Source: Phoronis australis
Taxonomy: Eukaryota > Phoronida > Phoronidae
Direction: 5' to 3'
Length of the DNA stretch: 62,000 bases
Assembly: GCA_002633005.1 (NCBI GenBank)
Contig: NMRA01000449.1
Location: forward strand, 1-62,000
Shown here: piece by piece, positions 36,951-50,701 of the stretch
How the letters are laid out: every line of letters begins with the position of its first letter
Position numbering within the stretch: the stretch's first letter is position 1
Notes under the pieces: model-generated
Databases searched by the model: none
What the model saw: the letters and a program-made list of their open reading frames with translations, nothing else
Told to the model about the DNA's origin: nothing
Made by a program: the position numbers and the translations under genes

Positions 36951-39900
36951 TTGCTCGGCCATTATTATGTCTGCTTGCATGGCATTGATGTTAGTGACTT
37001 TGATGTTGTGATTAAGCGATTTGAAAGATTCGCATCACATGCTAAAGAAGGCGTAAGTGCGCATACTGATAAATCATACAATACGCTTTAGGGTAGTACA
37101 TTCTTGATAACTGAGAATAAAGGAACTCCATAGTAGCCTCTCAGTGAACTAAATTGCTTGTTTAGAACTTGTCATCACAACAAAACATTCTCACCAAAAA
37201 ATAACAACTACATCCCTCTGATATAGAGATAGGTAAATTATCATGTGCGTATTCGATCGAAGTACTGATATTTCAAACAACTTCATTTCCTAACGTTGCA
37301 ATACATGTAGTTCTCAATCATGTTTGGCATCTCGTATACGTACAATTTGTTCAAAGTCATGGGGATTAATTAACAACGATTATCAGATATGAAGAGAGAG
37401 AAGCAAATTAGCCTCAGTTATCAACAAAAATTGTGTGCTGAAAGAGTAATGACAATGCTATTAGTCAGTGCATTACCATATAGCGCCGTTTATATTTGTC
37501 TGAATGGAATCGCAGTCATTACATTAAACAAATGACTTCCCGACTCTTTACACTGTTTTTGTCCCCCACAAAATACTGCGTAATAAGTTAACAGATTAAA
37601 GTTTACACTATTATTTAGGCAGGCATTAATAGTAAAAAATGCGTTGTTTTCAAAAGATGTTTTACGTAAGCGTTATCAATCATATTCATGTCCACGTTTA
37701 GCCTAAGCGTCACTTCTAGGCCCACAAATCTGCAAGTGATGTACTGGTTGTGTTTATGTCTTCTATGCAATTTTGATACATTTTCGTTTATCAGCTATGG
37801 TTTCACACACGTGACAGCTTTGCTTAAGAAGATTTGGAGTTCAAAGACATTTGCTATGACCAACATTTAGTTAATGACAAGTTTTAAAAGCAGTTAACAA
37901 GAGCCATGGGTTCGTTTAATCTACTATAAAACAACAACGGGTATAGTAAATAAATAAAAGAAATGAATACGTGAAAACAAATATACCGTGTACTAAAAGC
38001 AATAGATATTGAGGTCTAATACATCCGAACCAACACATTGCCTACAGAAAGGATGTACCTTATTACGAGTGTTCAGTTCTTGAATTCAAAGTGATTCCAA
38101 ACATGTTTTTGTACCTTAGTAACGGCAAGGGAATGCTCGGCACGTAACTTAAAGCCAGTGTTTTCGAAGTAAAAGGGAAACAATCATCACCACATGGTAG
38201 ATCCTGAACTTTTTAAAAACATCAGCACTAGTTTTTGTCGCTTATCCACACGACCAATGTTGGGAGATTCGCTTTACTCAACAGGTCAGATTACGAGCTT
38301 ATAAAAGCCCCGTAAGTGGCTTTAAGGGCCCCATTATCGATCCCTTCTTTCAATTAGAGTCCTGCCCATAGAATGACACACAAGTAGAAAATAAATGAAT
38401 AAATTTTGACAAAATAAATGACTTGTTAATAGTATACGACAATCCAAATCAATAGAATCTGCCAGCTTGCTGATCACCGACAGTTGTCTGGGTGTATTCC
38501 TGCATAAAATGTCGATATGTTGTTTGAGAGACAAATGCCTTTATCCAGACAGGAATTCCATACAATTTTCAGACTCAATCATATTTTTCCCATCCACATG
38601 TAAGGTTATATTTCCTGTAACCCCTTCGTTCTAACCAGGAAGGATGGTACAATGGAATTTATCAGGGTTTGCTTTCATTTTATTCCCAGAGAACTAGATA
38701 ATGAGCTTGATAAGAGTCAGCAATGGAAGTCTGAATGACATCAGTAACAGTGGGTCCAGCAGCCGCAAGTGACTTTCGATTGATTCATTTAACATTGATT
38801 GACCCCATAAGTAATATGACATAATAAGCATAATGCAACACTGCACAAAAAACTGATAGTGACAAAGACAAATACAAATGAAAGTAATGGTCAAAATGGA
38901 ACCAGAGTACAAGTATAAAGTAAATTAAAAAGACAGTGAATGGATGGCATAAACATGTAGTTACTTATTTCCATCGCGGTTAATCCCACAGAGAAAAATT
39001 AACGAAAGAATAATTAATTAAATAATAAATAGATACATAAATAAATACACATTTTAATTTTAAATAAATCTAACAATTTATTACATAAACAGACAGGTAA
39101 GATGAGGACGCGATTGGATGACAATAACATGACAAAGTAGATTAAAGGAGTGTACAGTGGTCTGATGCAATTAGAAATATTAAGTCACAACATGAAGAGC
39201 CATCGTTTGAACTTTGTGAAACAGAGAACGTTTTCATTTGGTGCTGAAATTTGAAGGAGTGCTTGTTTCTCGTGCGTGAGTTGATAGACAAGTCCATTGG
39301 TTGACACCGGCACTACAAGAGGACAGTTGTTCATTTTTTTGAATGAGGTCAGTTGAAATGGTGAACAAACGATGGAATCTATGGGAAGCAATGGAAGAAA
39401 TGTTTGAAATAAGATTAATGATATGATAGATAGTGAGCATCAGGCGTGACGTCAAAAACTTAATTCTGTATTCGACAGACAATGATTGTGCCCAAGAGAT
39501 CACGTTTTCGCTAATATGGAATCCAAATAGTAGTTTAAGGAGAAATCGCGGTTATATGAAGAGATGGATTAGGACACGATCGTCTTTTGTTCTGCAGACG
39601 TAAACTTTACAAGAATTCGCAGTCCCAATACGCCATTTGTAAAAATCCAACTCAAATGCTTGCAATCCATTTTCGCTAATGGAAGCCTCTCTGTTCTGGT
39701 GATTGATAATTGTCATCGCTTCGTGCTACATAACATGCAAACACAAACTAGTTCAATAGGTGTGTTGAATTTGGTTGAATCATGTTTGACATCGTTTCTC
39801 AAATCACGAAATTAACTTTTCGGTGGAAACACTTTAATAAAATGACTTGGGTAAGGAGACATTTTTATATTTGCGCAAGCCTAAACTAGACTGAGGCTCG

Positions 39901-41632
39901 AAACTTGACCAATCACGTCTCGCGATTCGAGTGCAAACTAAGTCTACTCCAAGCGTGCCATTTCATTGGTTCATTTTTGAGTACAGAGGTAGATACCGGG
40001 AACAGATCACAAGCACCGGCACTATATTTTGCTTCATTTGGAATCGAAAAACTATGTAATAGTAAAGGAATGCAAGATGAATAGATCCGATTGTAAATTG
40101 TTTTTGAAATCTTCAGAACAGAAAAAAGCATTGTAAAGGGTAGGAGGATTTGCAGCAACTTTTAGGTACCGTAAATTCTCTGTTTTGCACTTCCGGCATA
40201 GCTGGTACTTCGTGGCCGTTACGAAATCACGTCACATTTATCTCTATACATATACAGGGACACTACAGACACTGTCATCTACTTTTCTACTCTTGCTATT
40301 AACCCTCTTCGCAGGGCCATTTTGAAACGCATTGTTGTGACCCATGTTTTGGAATGAAAGCCCCTTTTTCGTTGAATACTGGCGAGTTAGTGTTTCTAAT
40401 AACCCACGATTACAACACGGACCAAATTGAGTTCGGCAAATTGCTTTGACAGCGGGAAGTGACTCAATTTAGTCTGATTTGATGATTGGGTTCCCGGCTT
40501 GACCTATTTATGCATCGTGGAACTTGACTTGGAGGGCTAAACAAAATACTACGCGTTAAAACTACTTTAAACACCCGTGGACCGTATAACCAGAGGTCGC
40601 ACGCCCAGTTGAACGTTTGAGGCTGCGATCTTGACGTCGTGTTTATTGTAAGATAAACCGTAATTGTTACCATAGTCGGATGATTCCAATAGTATTTGTC
40701 CCCTCCGATACACACAGATATACTGCGTAATTAATTTCAACTAAATTCTACCGCCTCATAGACTCTGTTCTACCTTCACCTCAAGAGGACAAAATTGAGT
40801 CCACCAAATCAACAAACTGAAAAGACATACGATTGCTCGACATTTTGTTTTGTAGAATAAGGGACACATACTATACATGTAAGGAACCGCCCACTCCGTA
40901 TACACACACCTATAATGGCTATCTTCATAAACGATTTAAGCGAAGTGAACGATAAATGAATTTAATATACACCGGCATAAGTTATAGTTGTGAGGCTTTT
41001 TGTGGACCGTTTTTGGGAATAAGAGCTGATTGCCGTTCGATAGCGCCTTTAATAATTCATGGTCATTTGCTGTGTGACGTCTCTAAAGCAATTACTTGCC
41101 AGAGGGTTTATCATTGAACTAAATGTGGGTTACTGGGGGGGATCGTGTTATTTTAGTGTTCGTGTACCAGCTCAAATTGCGTTACATATTTGTGCACTAG
41201 GTGTACACATAATAGTCGCATGTGAGGCCAANGTGGGCAACATTGCTTTCCCTTGGGAAGTTGTGATGGCAGACAGAGGGCAAAAGTGGTACACGGTGGC
41301 GACCGCGGAACACATGCTGACAAAACTGAAATATCTGTGGCCTCCGACCCATAAGGATCAGTTTCGGGCTGTAAATGGAGGCGTGTTCCGTATGTACGAC
41401 GTATACAGCATCGTTAGTCCGTGACTCACGACAACTGCGAGAAATCCTGGGCAATGTAGACCTCTCGGCTGGTCATAAGGTTGCACTTCCGGTGAAAATC
41501 TTCACTCATAGAATGGAAGCTGTGAATTCAACCCCACAGTTCAAATCACCAACCTCGCGAGCTTATCACGTCATTTAGCTAGGACATGCTAATAACTTTC
41601 TGAACATATTCAAAAAGCACTCCTTTTTCACT

Positions 41633-41716
41633 CTCATGATTCTGCAAGCTTTCCAGCGATCTTGCTTTCCTCGCGGCAAAAACTTGGTTTACGGAACGTT
41701 CTCCTGTCTTATTGAT
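41633..41716 (-). repeat. Dispersed 'GTTCCGTAGACG' element fragment, copy 4
   Basis: In reverse complement: GAACGTTCCGTAAACCAAG, GCCGCGAGGAAAGCAAGATC and AATCATGAGAG. Farther right, TTTTGCTAGT and GAGCTTGG blocks (41785-41825) resemble the neighbourhood of copy 1 at 7905-7945, so the repeat unit may be longer than the shared core. Confidence 0.5.
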
Positions 41717-44700
41717 AAGCGAAAACAGAGGAGAGTTTACTCCCGCAGTTCAACTTTACGATCTCGTAGTTGAATCGTGACGGCCATTTTGCTAGTTTAT
41801 GCTAGTAAGTTGGCGAGCTTGGCCACCAGATACTAGCCATTAATCGAATGATTTTGCGTGATCCCACCTAACTCAGCAGACGGAATGCACCCACGGTCCC
41901 TACTCTCATGCAGCAAACGCTGATGAATATTGTGAGACTGACTGTATTTCGACAGAACAATTTTGTTACACAACTGGCGTCCATTTACCGAATTAGATCA
42001 TTTTTTCTCGTTTATCAAAAGGTTCAATTGGAGTATTATTGTTGATATTTGAAATTATAAACTATAAATTTCTATTTTGTATTCATGGGACAAAGATCAC
42101 GTAAGGATCTAGGCCTAACATTCAAAAGGATGCATGCTGACCTTTCGACATTCTCCTGTGTTTGCCTTTTGTGTCGATTGTTCCTTTCTATGCAGTTGGA
42201 TCGATTTTAACAATGGACTGTTCACAGTGTGATGCGTTTTTACTGAGGTAGTAAGCAATTAACAATTTCCCCACTGTTTTGACGACTACACAACTGGCGT
42301 GAACGCGACCTCAAATGCACACCTGATTACCTGTTGATGGATTAAACAATAAGCACGCTAATGATATCGTGTTCCAACAAACATGAATCAAACGTTGACG
42401 ATATATCTATTTCTGATCACAAGATATCGTTTCTAACGTGTAAGTGAACCAAATGCCTTGTTTGCAGAAACAAATGAATTCTGTATGTATCGTCTCAATC
42501 AATATACATGGATCATACATACTATCCTTTCTGTTCCAGAAAACCAGAGGTGGGCTTACGTATACCGCGCTACGTAAGTATCGTGTTCGTGCTTAGTAAT
42601 CATCCGCGCTACCCTTGCAAGTAACATTTTGCTAAGTCACCAAAAGGTGATTTCAAGATTACAAAACCTCAAATGATAACCACTAGATGACCTTAAGTGT
42701 TCCCAGGATGCCTCTGCCCTGCACCTGTACAAGTTGTGAATGAATTCCTTTCCATTACAAGTAAAAGTCCATAGGCACGTATTCGCCATTTTGCTAAACA
42801 TCCTTAATTACTGTCCAACCCAAGTTTCTGCTTAGGAATCTCTCAGCTCAGTCACAAGTCAGTTAAGTCCAAAACAGATTCAAATTGCACCCACATTTAC
42901 CATAAATTGTAAAAATTCGATTCAAGACTGATGAGAACGTACATTGTTTAAAATAAGATTATGCGTGCACATCCTGGGCTTAGAACCACTTTGCATAACA
43001 AAAACCTAAGACAAAATCAATATTATTGAAATCAAATAATACGTTACTTGAAACCAAAAACCATATGCAAGTGTTTAATAAGTTAGTTAATGTCGTGAAA
43101 CAACGACTGCTTTACGGCTTTTAAGCAAACTGTCGAACCAAAGTTGAACTCCCTTTAGTCAGCTGCAGCATGGGTTTTACAGTTTTAAAAAAAACTAAAC
43201 GCAAGAAATATAACTGACCATTTCAGATCAGTGTTTATACGCTCACATTCTTTAATAAGATGAATGTTTGCACCAAGCTCAATGCATTATACATCAATTT
43301 CCGCAAGACTCTCATGATTGTGCACATTACTGTACACGACACGCCTGTGCAACGAATTTCCCGGAAAATCTTACCCTTTGTTGTAACAAAATGTTAATAT
43401 ACCAAAAATATTTTTTCTCCGTTGGAAAACGATACAGGGGTATGCAGTTTTACCTCTACCGTGATCTTCCCGACTGACTTCACTACACGCCGTGTCTAAA
43501 TCACAACGCGAACATTTTTGCATTTTTGAAACCAATAACGCTCGTGGCTACTTTTGGTTGGTTGATACTTGGAACATTTCTTGCACCCGGGGAACACACA
43601 CTTTAACCAATTACCTCGCTGTTGCTTTGAATTCCAGGTTAACGATTGAACATAATCTTGGTGTTATGTTTTCACAGCGTTGCTTCTCACCCAAGCGAGA
43701 GGCTGTGCAAACGTTCATGGTAATATGAAAAAATGTTGAATGTATTAGTTATGTGCTAAATCAAGTAGGTCTTGTTCCGAAACTGACATATTTTATAAGA
43801 TTGTCTTGTTTTGGTTGGTTGGTTAAGATGTCGTGCGTGAATGTGGAATACCATAATACTATTTGGACCTCCGATTTCGTTCCAGCTATCTCAAGATTAA
43901 CCAAACAGTGGTGTTTGCGGGATCATTTTTACAAAAAAATGTGATCTAATGAAAAACGACAGATTTTATCTGACTGACAGCGTTTGAAAGCTTATAGACC
44001 TCTTGTTTACTTTAGACTGAGTAAGAAGTTGGGGAATACATTATCTCGAGATCAAGTGTGCTTTAGGTTGGAACACAACATTGAAATGTCAGCTAATCAA
44101 TGGACAAAAAATTGTGAATATTTTGAACTGTACATATTCGAAGGTTTAAGGTGCTTAAAATCTAAAATTCATGACAAAATACAATAAATTAAACCCACCA
44201 GTCGATCAGCTGTCAAATTAAAACTCCCGAACTCTATCTGACGATACGCAGGTCTCGAGTTAAGAGCTCTATTTTATTGGCGGATACATACTACGTAAAA
44301 TCGGGACAACCAACCACAGCACTAATCATTCTGCATTGTGTTTAGTGTGAAAAGATATCAGCTATTGCTGTTCGTTTTCTCGTGGTTTATCATGCAAGGA
44401 ATCAGTGACGAGGTGTTGTGTTTGTGGTGATTGTGACAATTTCACTTAGTATATGACCACAGTGTAGCTCTGCTCACTTTCCCTTGGGACATCGGAGAAA
44501 CTCGCGTGTTGGTGGCCATGATATACTGACGCTGGGTACGTTCAAACGTCACACTCATGTCCGTGGACCTAAGGAACTTTCATTTGAAGTCACTTTTCTT
44601 CTATTTTCTCGTTTTTGGGATATTAAATTCACGATTGTGATATGCAGTGCTATTAATGAAGGTTTAATGATGCTGGCAATGTAATCACTTGTCAATCAAG

Positions 44701-47460
44701 GTAAACAGTGGTTTTAAGCGTATTTTAAATAAAATGAACACGAAATTCGAGTGAGACGATTACCAGGACCTTAGTGCCGAAGTGTCCACAATGCCTCAAC
44801 GTTCGATACGCTCGCATAAACAGTTCAATATATTCCAAAAATTGATTTGCGCTAGCAATTGGTTGCGCAAGCTTGTCTTCATATATGTATACAATACATA
44901 TGGAAAATGACGAATATTGTGAGTACCGATTGAACGTGATCTACAACGCGTATATATTTACACAAGGGACATAACTCCAACTCGTTTTATACTTTAGTAC
45001 ATGTAATGGGCCATTGAGTGCGAAGTACTTCACTTTATCTTAATACCTATGACCGAAGCGGTATTACAACACGATCAGTTACTAAATACCACCCGATTAC
45101 CTTTGACATTTCCTGTCTGGGAGAATACCACAGATGATATCTTAAACATTATAGTCAAATAATGCAGTAAGTGGGTTAATGCGCCTGCAGAACAATAACG
45201 CAATGTTTACTCTTCCGTTTTGTACCCAAACATCTCTAACATATTTTCAGCCGTGAACAATGGCATCGTCGGTTGCTGTGGTATAAAACCCTCCGACAAT
45301 ACACATACCCTATGATATAATAATCGGGCCATGAATATTTTATAGCAATATGTCAAATATAGACGATACGACGTTACATCTGCTGCGAGGCGAATCTGTA
45401 AATTCGCTGCCGAAAATAATGTCAGCGAAGGCACGATGAAGGTCAAGGTCCGGAGAATACCAACAAATAGCAGAACACAAACTTCTGAGTTCTAGGTTAC
45501 ATTTTGCCATTTCAGATTGATGGCTCGGGAGGTGTATTTGAAGCAAAATTGGTGATGAACAAGTTGTAGCAACAGCAAAGGTTTCTAATTAGGAAACCAC
45601 GTTGCTTTGTGTCGTCTTCTTTGCTTTCCAGTAAGCAAGTATTCTGGCGCGCGCGACTAGTCTTTGGTCTACATGTCTAATGAATGTTTAATGATGTGCT
45701 AAGATGAATACTGTCGACTCGATGTCGGCCACAAGCGTTGTCAGTAACAATCCAAACTGAACCCAGGGCCATTCTACGGAAATAGCCTTTGAAATACACA
45801 GCATAGGAGCTGACGCAATTTCTCGAAATAAAGGATTTTAATTCTTGTACGAATACTGTATAACTCACTGACAAATTGTAAGACCTTAATTGGCGGTGTT
45901 TAAATACGTGGGAGTCATTGTACAACTCCTAAATCCTAATGCCTTATCTCACAGATGTTACCTTTACGAGCCGTCTAGAAGAATGGTGAACGTAGTCAAT
46001 TACAGGTTAACAGTAAAAGAAACATTAAAGCAGCGTGCTTCTAAATACTAACTTCTTTTGTCAGATTGCATCAATCCTGGATAGTTGTAATTATTTTTTA
46101 ATGCCTATCCACTTCACTGTACGCCTATTGTCAGGGTTAATTATCGACGCGCAGAAAACTCAAACAAAGAGGGTGCATCTTGGCAAACTCCTCCCACACG
46201 AAGAACACACACAAAATGTTGATTCCAATTTCCTAAAAGGTGGGATATTCCTGGGTAGAGTTCAATAACCGTAGGACCTCGCCAGAACCTCGCTAGGAAC
46301 GTAAGATATCTCAAGATCACGGTAGATATTGGCACGTACTTTCAATGAGATTTTAGCTAGATTTTTCTCGCCGCTAGATAGCTACGGAAAAGTTTTTACT
46401 AACAGCATAGCTCGATGATTAATTAGAACCACAAGTCATCGAATAAGAAATGACGAAGCGAGGCGGCGCCAAAACGTAACTTACCATGACGTCTTTATAT
46501 AGCGCCTCAGATCACGTGGCGGTGCTTCAGGAAAATAGCCAACAATAGGGCACAAACAAAATTTAATGAAGTTCATCGAATACATTGCACCTGTGTTAAT
46601 ATTCTAAACATACGACGTTGATTATGTAATCTGAACTTTTCCTACATCCATTTGAGATATTCCGCTAAATCGGCACATTCATGTAACTATCTAGGACCGA
46701 ATAAAATCGAATTTCCAGGTTAGGATAAAATAGGCGATGTCGACATGATCGAATTGGCAACATTTGATTAATTACAAACAGTAGTTAGTAAAAAAAAAAC
46801 GATTATCAACATTAGAAATGTTTGTTGACCTTTAACCTACAGAGGACGACTGACTTATTTGACAGATATGGAGATAAAGGGATCAAACGTTTCCAATCCC
46901 TCGACGATTCTAAGTGCTTTGAGGTATTAGACGGGATTAGCACAGCTCGCGTTGCCTATTCCGTACTAATACTATTCATACATAAGCATTCATACATTTG
47001 CAGGAAATGTCCGTTTCAAGTCAATACGCTACAAATAAAAAATACGATGCAAAGATTCAAAACATGATCTTCTCGCAATTCCTACAAAAAAATCTGCTGT
47101 CGCCTAGGGTTTTACATTTACCTAAACAGTAAGGCACCGTTCAAAACTGAAGAACGAACGCATGATCTTCATTTTGCATTGACCTTTTTACGCATAATTG
47201 AAAACGTCACGTACACGCACACAGGATTGGGGGATTGCGGTCATCGAAAGCAGCGCCGCCAGTAGACGTAGTACCCAGACATACATATCGTATTGTTTTT
47301 ATATACACGGTAGAGTAAACGAAAAATAGCCCTTGAAGTAGGAATGATAAGTTCGATTAATCACATACACGAATAAACTAGGTAACATTTAAACTGCCAG
47401 CTTAGCGAGCAGACGATCACAAACGTGACACTTCCTTGATTCTGGATTGGTTAACTAGTA

Positions 47461-47532
47461 TCCCACAACTTTTTGCTCCACACAGCTTTTTCGCAATCCG
47501 CAACGTATCCGCAAAAAGGACGCGTTGTGGGA
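47461..47532. mobile_element. Very short inverted-repeat element
   Basis: TCCCACAAC...TTTTTGC at the left is mirrored by GCAAAAAGGACGCGTTGTGGGA at the right. It is 72 bp in total and lies about 640 bp downstream of the exon 1B donor, inside the intron. Confidence 0.45.
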
Positions 47533-48171
47533 AATTGTGTACTGCATTTGCGAAACTTTCGGCATCATAGGACTTAAAGGGACTAGTTATTTCAAGATAT
47601 TTTCTTATACAGTTATATCAAATAAAACTGAGCCATTTAAAATTTTGTTTCCTTTTGTCCTCGTCGACGATTTTGTCCACTTATTATTCAGTGTAGAACT
47701 AAATTACAGCCCACACATGTGCGTTTGCGTTGGCATTCTAAATCTGCGTGGCATCGTGGTTAAGGTTTTGACGTTAGCCCAAGTTTTGAAATTATCTGCA
47801 GCTGCTTTGAGGGTGCAAACTTAATTTCCTTCCAAATTAAGCTTCATAAGTTGAATTTCTAGTAAACATCAAAATTTGTTAACTGTAACACAACGCAAGT
47901 CATCTTTTTTTACATCCATGAGCAAGCGAATGCGATAAATACAATTTCACCGTTTAATACCAACACACGATAACATCAAATGAGAAAGGAATTACTGTGA
48001 ACGTGAAAGGCCATTCTAACAGTCACACTGAAGGGTCCAAGCGATTTATTATATTGCGAAGACCTCCAGTAACAAACTACAACACACTATACTGTCGCAT
48101 TACAAGAAAATATTTATAATGTGTATCGTGATTTCCAATAACGTTATCAACACAAATGAAGTGATACATAC

Positions 48172-49240
48172 CTTCGTAGTTCGACCACATGTCATTGAAA
48201 CAGCTTATTAGTCCAAAGATGCACGCTAGTGGCGCAAAAATGAGGCCTGCATGACGAGCACGAACGAAGACAGAATGTTGCCAAAACCCGTACACGACTT
48301 TCCACTGTGCCGGCGTAAGATTTAGCTCATCACTTTTGGGGTTGGTAATCACCGGTTTTTTCCTGGGAGTGGTTTGTATTTGTATGTCCGGTCCCTCCTC
48401 TCTGACAACTGTCAAATGGTGTACATCTTCGTCACTGTCAATCAACTGCTTCTGGTCAGTCTGGGCGAATATCAAGCTCTCCTTTCGCGCCTTTTTCACC
48501 GGAGTCGAGACTTTCTGCTCTTCGATCTCCTTCTGCTTCTGAGCCATGAGCTCTTTCCTCCGTTTGTACGACTCCCGTCTTTCCTCCGACCATTGTAACC
48601 AAGCCGATGTAGGGGCAGCGAGGAAACGATTCGAGTGTCGACCATCGTGCTGGTCTGGGGTGCGTCCATTTGGTTTCCCACCACGTCTGGAACCAACACG
48701 ACCTAACAGGCCACAAGACTGTTCAAAGTACTCCTCGTCCATTCTCGTTGGCGAGTTATCATCCCCGACTGCCAGTCGCGAGCCTCGAGTATTTGCAACA
48801 GCTAGCTTACGAGAGGAAACTCCCTCAAACAGTTCATCGAAGTTTGTAGCATCGGAATGCTCAGATATGGTATCATCGATTGGGCCGCATTGATCCATGG
48901 GATGGCGTCTTTCACCATTGGCTTGCTTGGGGTACATGCTTCGATTTGCCACAGACCGCACTCCCTTACCGTTGTCCGCTTGACTGCCGACCAGATGCGA
49001 CCCGTCCTGTGAATAAATCTTTTTCTTCGGAGGTCCCGTGGGGCTCAGATTTACATTTTCAGTCGATGCGTGCGCCGATGAAGCATCAGGACCTAAACTT
49101 CCTATGCCGCTCGTTTCTGTGCTACTTTGAGGATGCAGACCCTTGCTGCGCCCATCGTCCGGCAGATCAAGAGAGTCTACACGCGGCTGGCGAGGCAGAG
49201 CCGACAGTCTGCCTGAACGCTGCTCGGTAGTCGATGTCAT
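48172..49240 (-). CDS. Alternative first coding exon 1B: long cytoplasmic N-terminus plus TM1 of claudin-like protein
   Basis: This is the longest open frame in the window (open to 48077, past the donor). It starts at an ATG at 49240 and ends at a donor, GAAG|gtatgt, giving 356 codons plus one base (phase 1). Residues 1-210 are rich in Ser, Gly, Asp, Pro and Arg and look disordered. Residues about 214-243 form a highly charged helix (SEERRESYKRRKELMAQKQK), followed by a basic patch PVKKARK and an acidic patch DSDED. TM1 is about residues 329-350, ending with W352. Its last 28 residues align without gaps to exon 1A: R-x-A-G-L, F-G-x-I and W with the same spacing. The exon should join exon 2 at 15020. 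The N-terminal region matches no domain I recognise. Alternatively it begins a separate gene whose other exons I did not find. Confidence 0.75.
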
Positions 49241-50564
49241 AGGCTCGTATTCTTAGCGTAATGTCGGGGAAACTGCAATAATCCGTTAATCGAAAATTTA
49301 AAGTGCTACTTGCGGCGGATAGACGAGACACTGACTAGAGTGATGATGATACGCAAACAGTCACTTGATCACATAAATTCCTCGGCTGCTGAGGCGGACC
49401 TAAAGAGCAGAATATGATAATTGGTGATATCTATTTGCCATAGACTGTGCACCCACACATACAATGCTACGCCATCATTAAGCATCCCAATACGCAAGTG
49501 GGTTTGACGCAAAGCAATGATCGAGTTCGTTATTGAAAGCGCGCGGGCTGGATGCACAAAACGCGATTCTTGGAATAAACATCAGCTTGCATCGTAGAAT
49601 AAACGAATGCGAAGAACATATCCTAATGAAATACATTCATTACGCCTCTACTCACCGTAATTCTGAGTAAACACAGAAACTCAATACTTAATGGCAACCA
49701 ACGATTTTTGTCTTCTCAAGAGCGCTTCACTATCATTGATATTTCCTTTTAGCATTGTTATAAAACGAAGCTGCAGTGAATGATTATTAGCAAACAGCGA
49801 GACAAATATAAATTACCTACAATTTCCCGCATTAAACTGCGTGGCCCATATCATTTTCAATTACCATACTAAAATATTGGCAGCGCTGAGCGCTAAGAGA
49901 CGATGAAGTTAAAGCTAGCGTATAAAATCACATTTTTCCAACTATTATTTACTTCGAAATTCGTTTATTAACGGTGACTGGATTCAACTCACGTAAACGT
50001 GCACTGAGCATCGGCTGCAAACATATATTTATTTTGCATGGTCACCAAACCATTGAAAATTTTACAATAGGAAACTAACGTCACCATTATTAGGATTAAC
50101 GATATATTCATACAAGTGTTACAAAGACATTCAAAAGCAAATATTACTTCAACAACGATATCATAAAATTGGTTTCATACTACAACACGGAGCTATCAAT
50201 AAATTATATATAATGTCTGCGATAGGGGTTTTCAGTCGTTGTTCTGATAGAAGTAAGGTCATTTGAACGAACTATTAAGCTTCAATGCGAAACTCACATT
50301 TACGTTCATTTTTTCCAATTTTTGTTATCCGTCGTCAAATAGAGAGCGGTGTTACTAGTGCCTTATAATCATAAAGTACATGTATGAACATCCGTAATTT
50401 GAAGGCTTGCGGCAAACGACAATTTCGAGTTGGCTCCAAGGTACAGGCAGATAAAATACTAGAAAAATTACTAAAATGTTGGCGTATTATTTTGTACTCT
50501 TGGTATTGAACCAATACATTTGAATTTAAATTTTTTTTTTGATTCACATACTAACTCCTGGCGT

Positions 50565-50701
50565 GCGTTCCGTAGACGCGAAAACCTCGCGAGTCAACGG
50601 AAGATCACGAAAAACAAAACTATACACGATATCGCTACATTACAAGCGAAGCACGTACTCATATTAGCTTCCTTCGCGAGATTCTTGCGTCGACGGAACT
50701 C
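50565..50701. mobile_element. Miniature inverted-repeat element, 'GTTCCGTAGACG' family, full copy
   Basis: The left end GCGTTCCGTAGACGCGAAAA then CCTCGCGA is inverted at the right as TCGCGAGATTCTTGCGTC then GACGGAACTC. This gives terminal repeats of about 28 bp around an 80-bp core, 137 bp in total. It explains the half-element fragments elsewhere in the window. Confidence 0.7.

Larger units (their letters stand above)
23079..48171. other. 25-kb stretch without a convincing exon; intron of the 1B transcript
   Basis: Between exon 1A and exon 1B I found no segment with the superfamily signatures and splice borders, on either strand. It holds a GC-rich hairpin block (26700-26960), stem-loops at 28856-28923, a repeat pair at 29366 and 33195, a poly-A run ending at an 'n' (30943), a trinucleotide satellite (32125-32389), a possible retroelement 3' tail (35.4-36.95 kb), a repeat fragment at 41633-41716 and an 'n' at 41232. 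Open frames of 109-123 codons at 32472-32801, 33749-34120 and 41059-41424 are unrecognised and lack splice context. Confidence 0.55.
8350..49240 (-). other. Gene locus: claudin-superfamily (TMEM47/VAB-9/PERP-like) protein with two alternative first exons
   Basis: This entry gives the span of the gene model. Transcript A joins 23078-22883, 15020-14925, 10762-10613 and 8594-8350, 687 nt including the stop, for 228 residues. Transcript B replaces the first exon with 49240-48172, 1560 nt, for 519 residues. All borders are GT...AG and all junctions split a codon after its first base. The protein has four hydrophobic segments, a Trp before a G-x-W-x-x-C motif in loop 1, a second loop Cys, a Y-P motif at the end of TM3 and a W-G-Y...W-G-A motif in TM4. 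Family members sit at cell-cell junctions in the plasma membrane. Introns are 2018, 4162 and 7862 bp, or 33151 bp for the 1B-to-2 intron. Transcription from two promoters is inferred from the first-exon structure. Separate paralogues sharing a locus cannot be excluded without RNA data. Confidence 0.75.

Noticed and set aside
41059-41424. 121-codon plus-strand frame
   Set aside because: It crosses the 'n' at 41232, has no recognisable domain, and the opposite strand is open as well.
48336-49230. Several plus-strand and second-frame minus-strand frames over exon 1B
   Set aside because: These are shadows of the GC-richer exon 1B coding frame.
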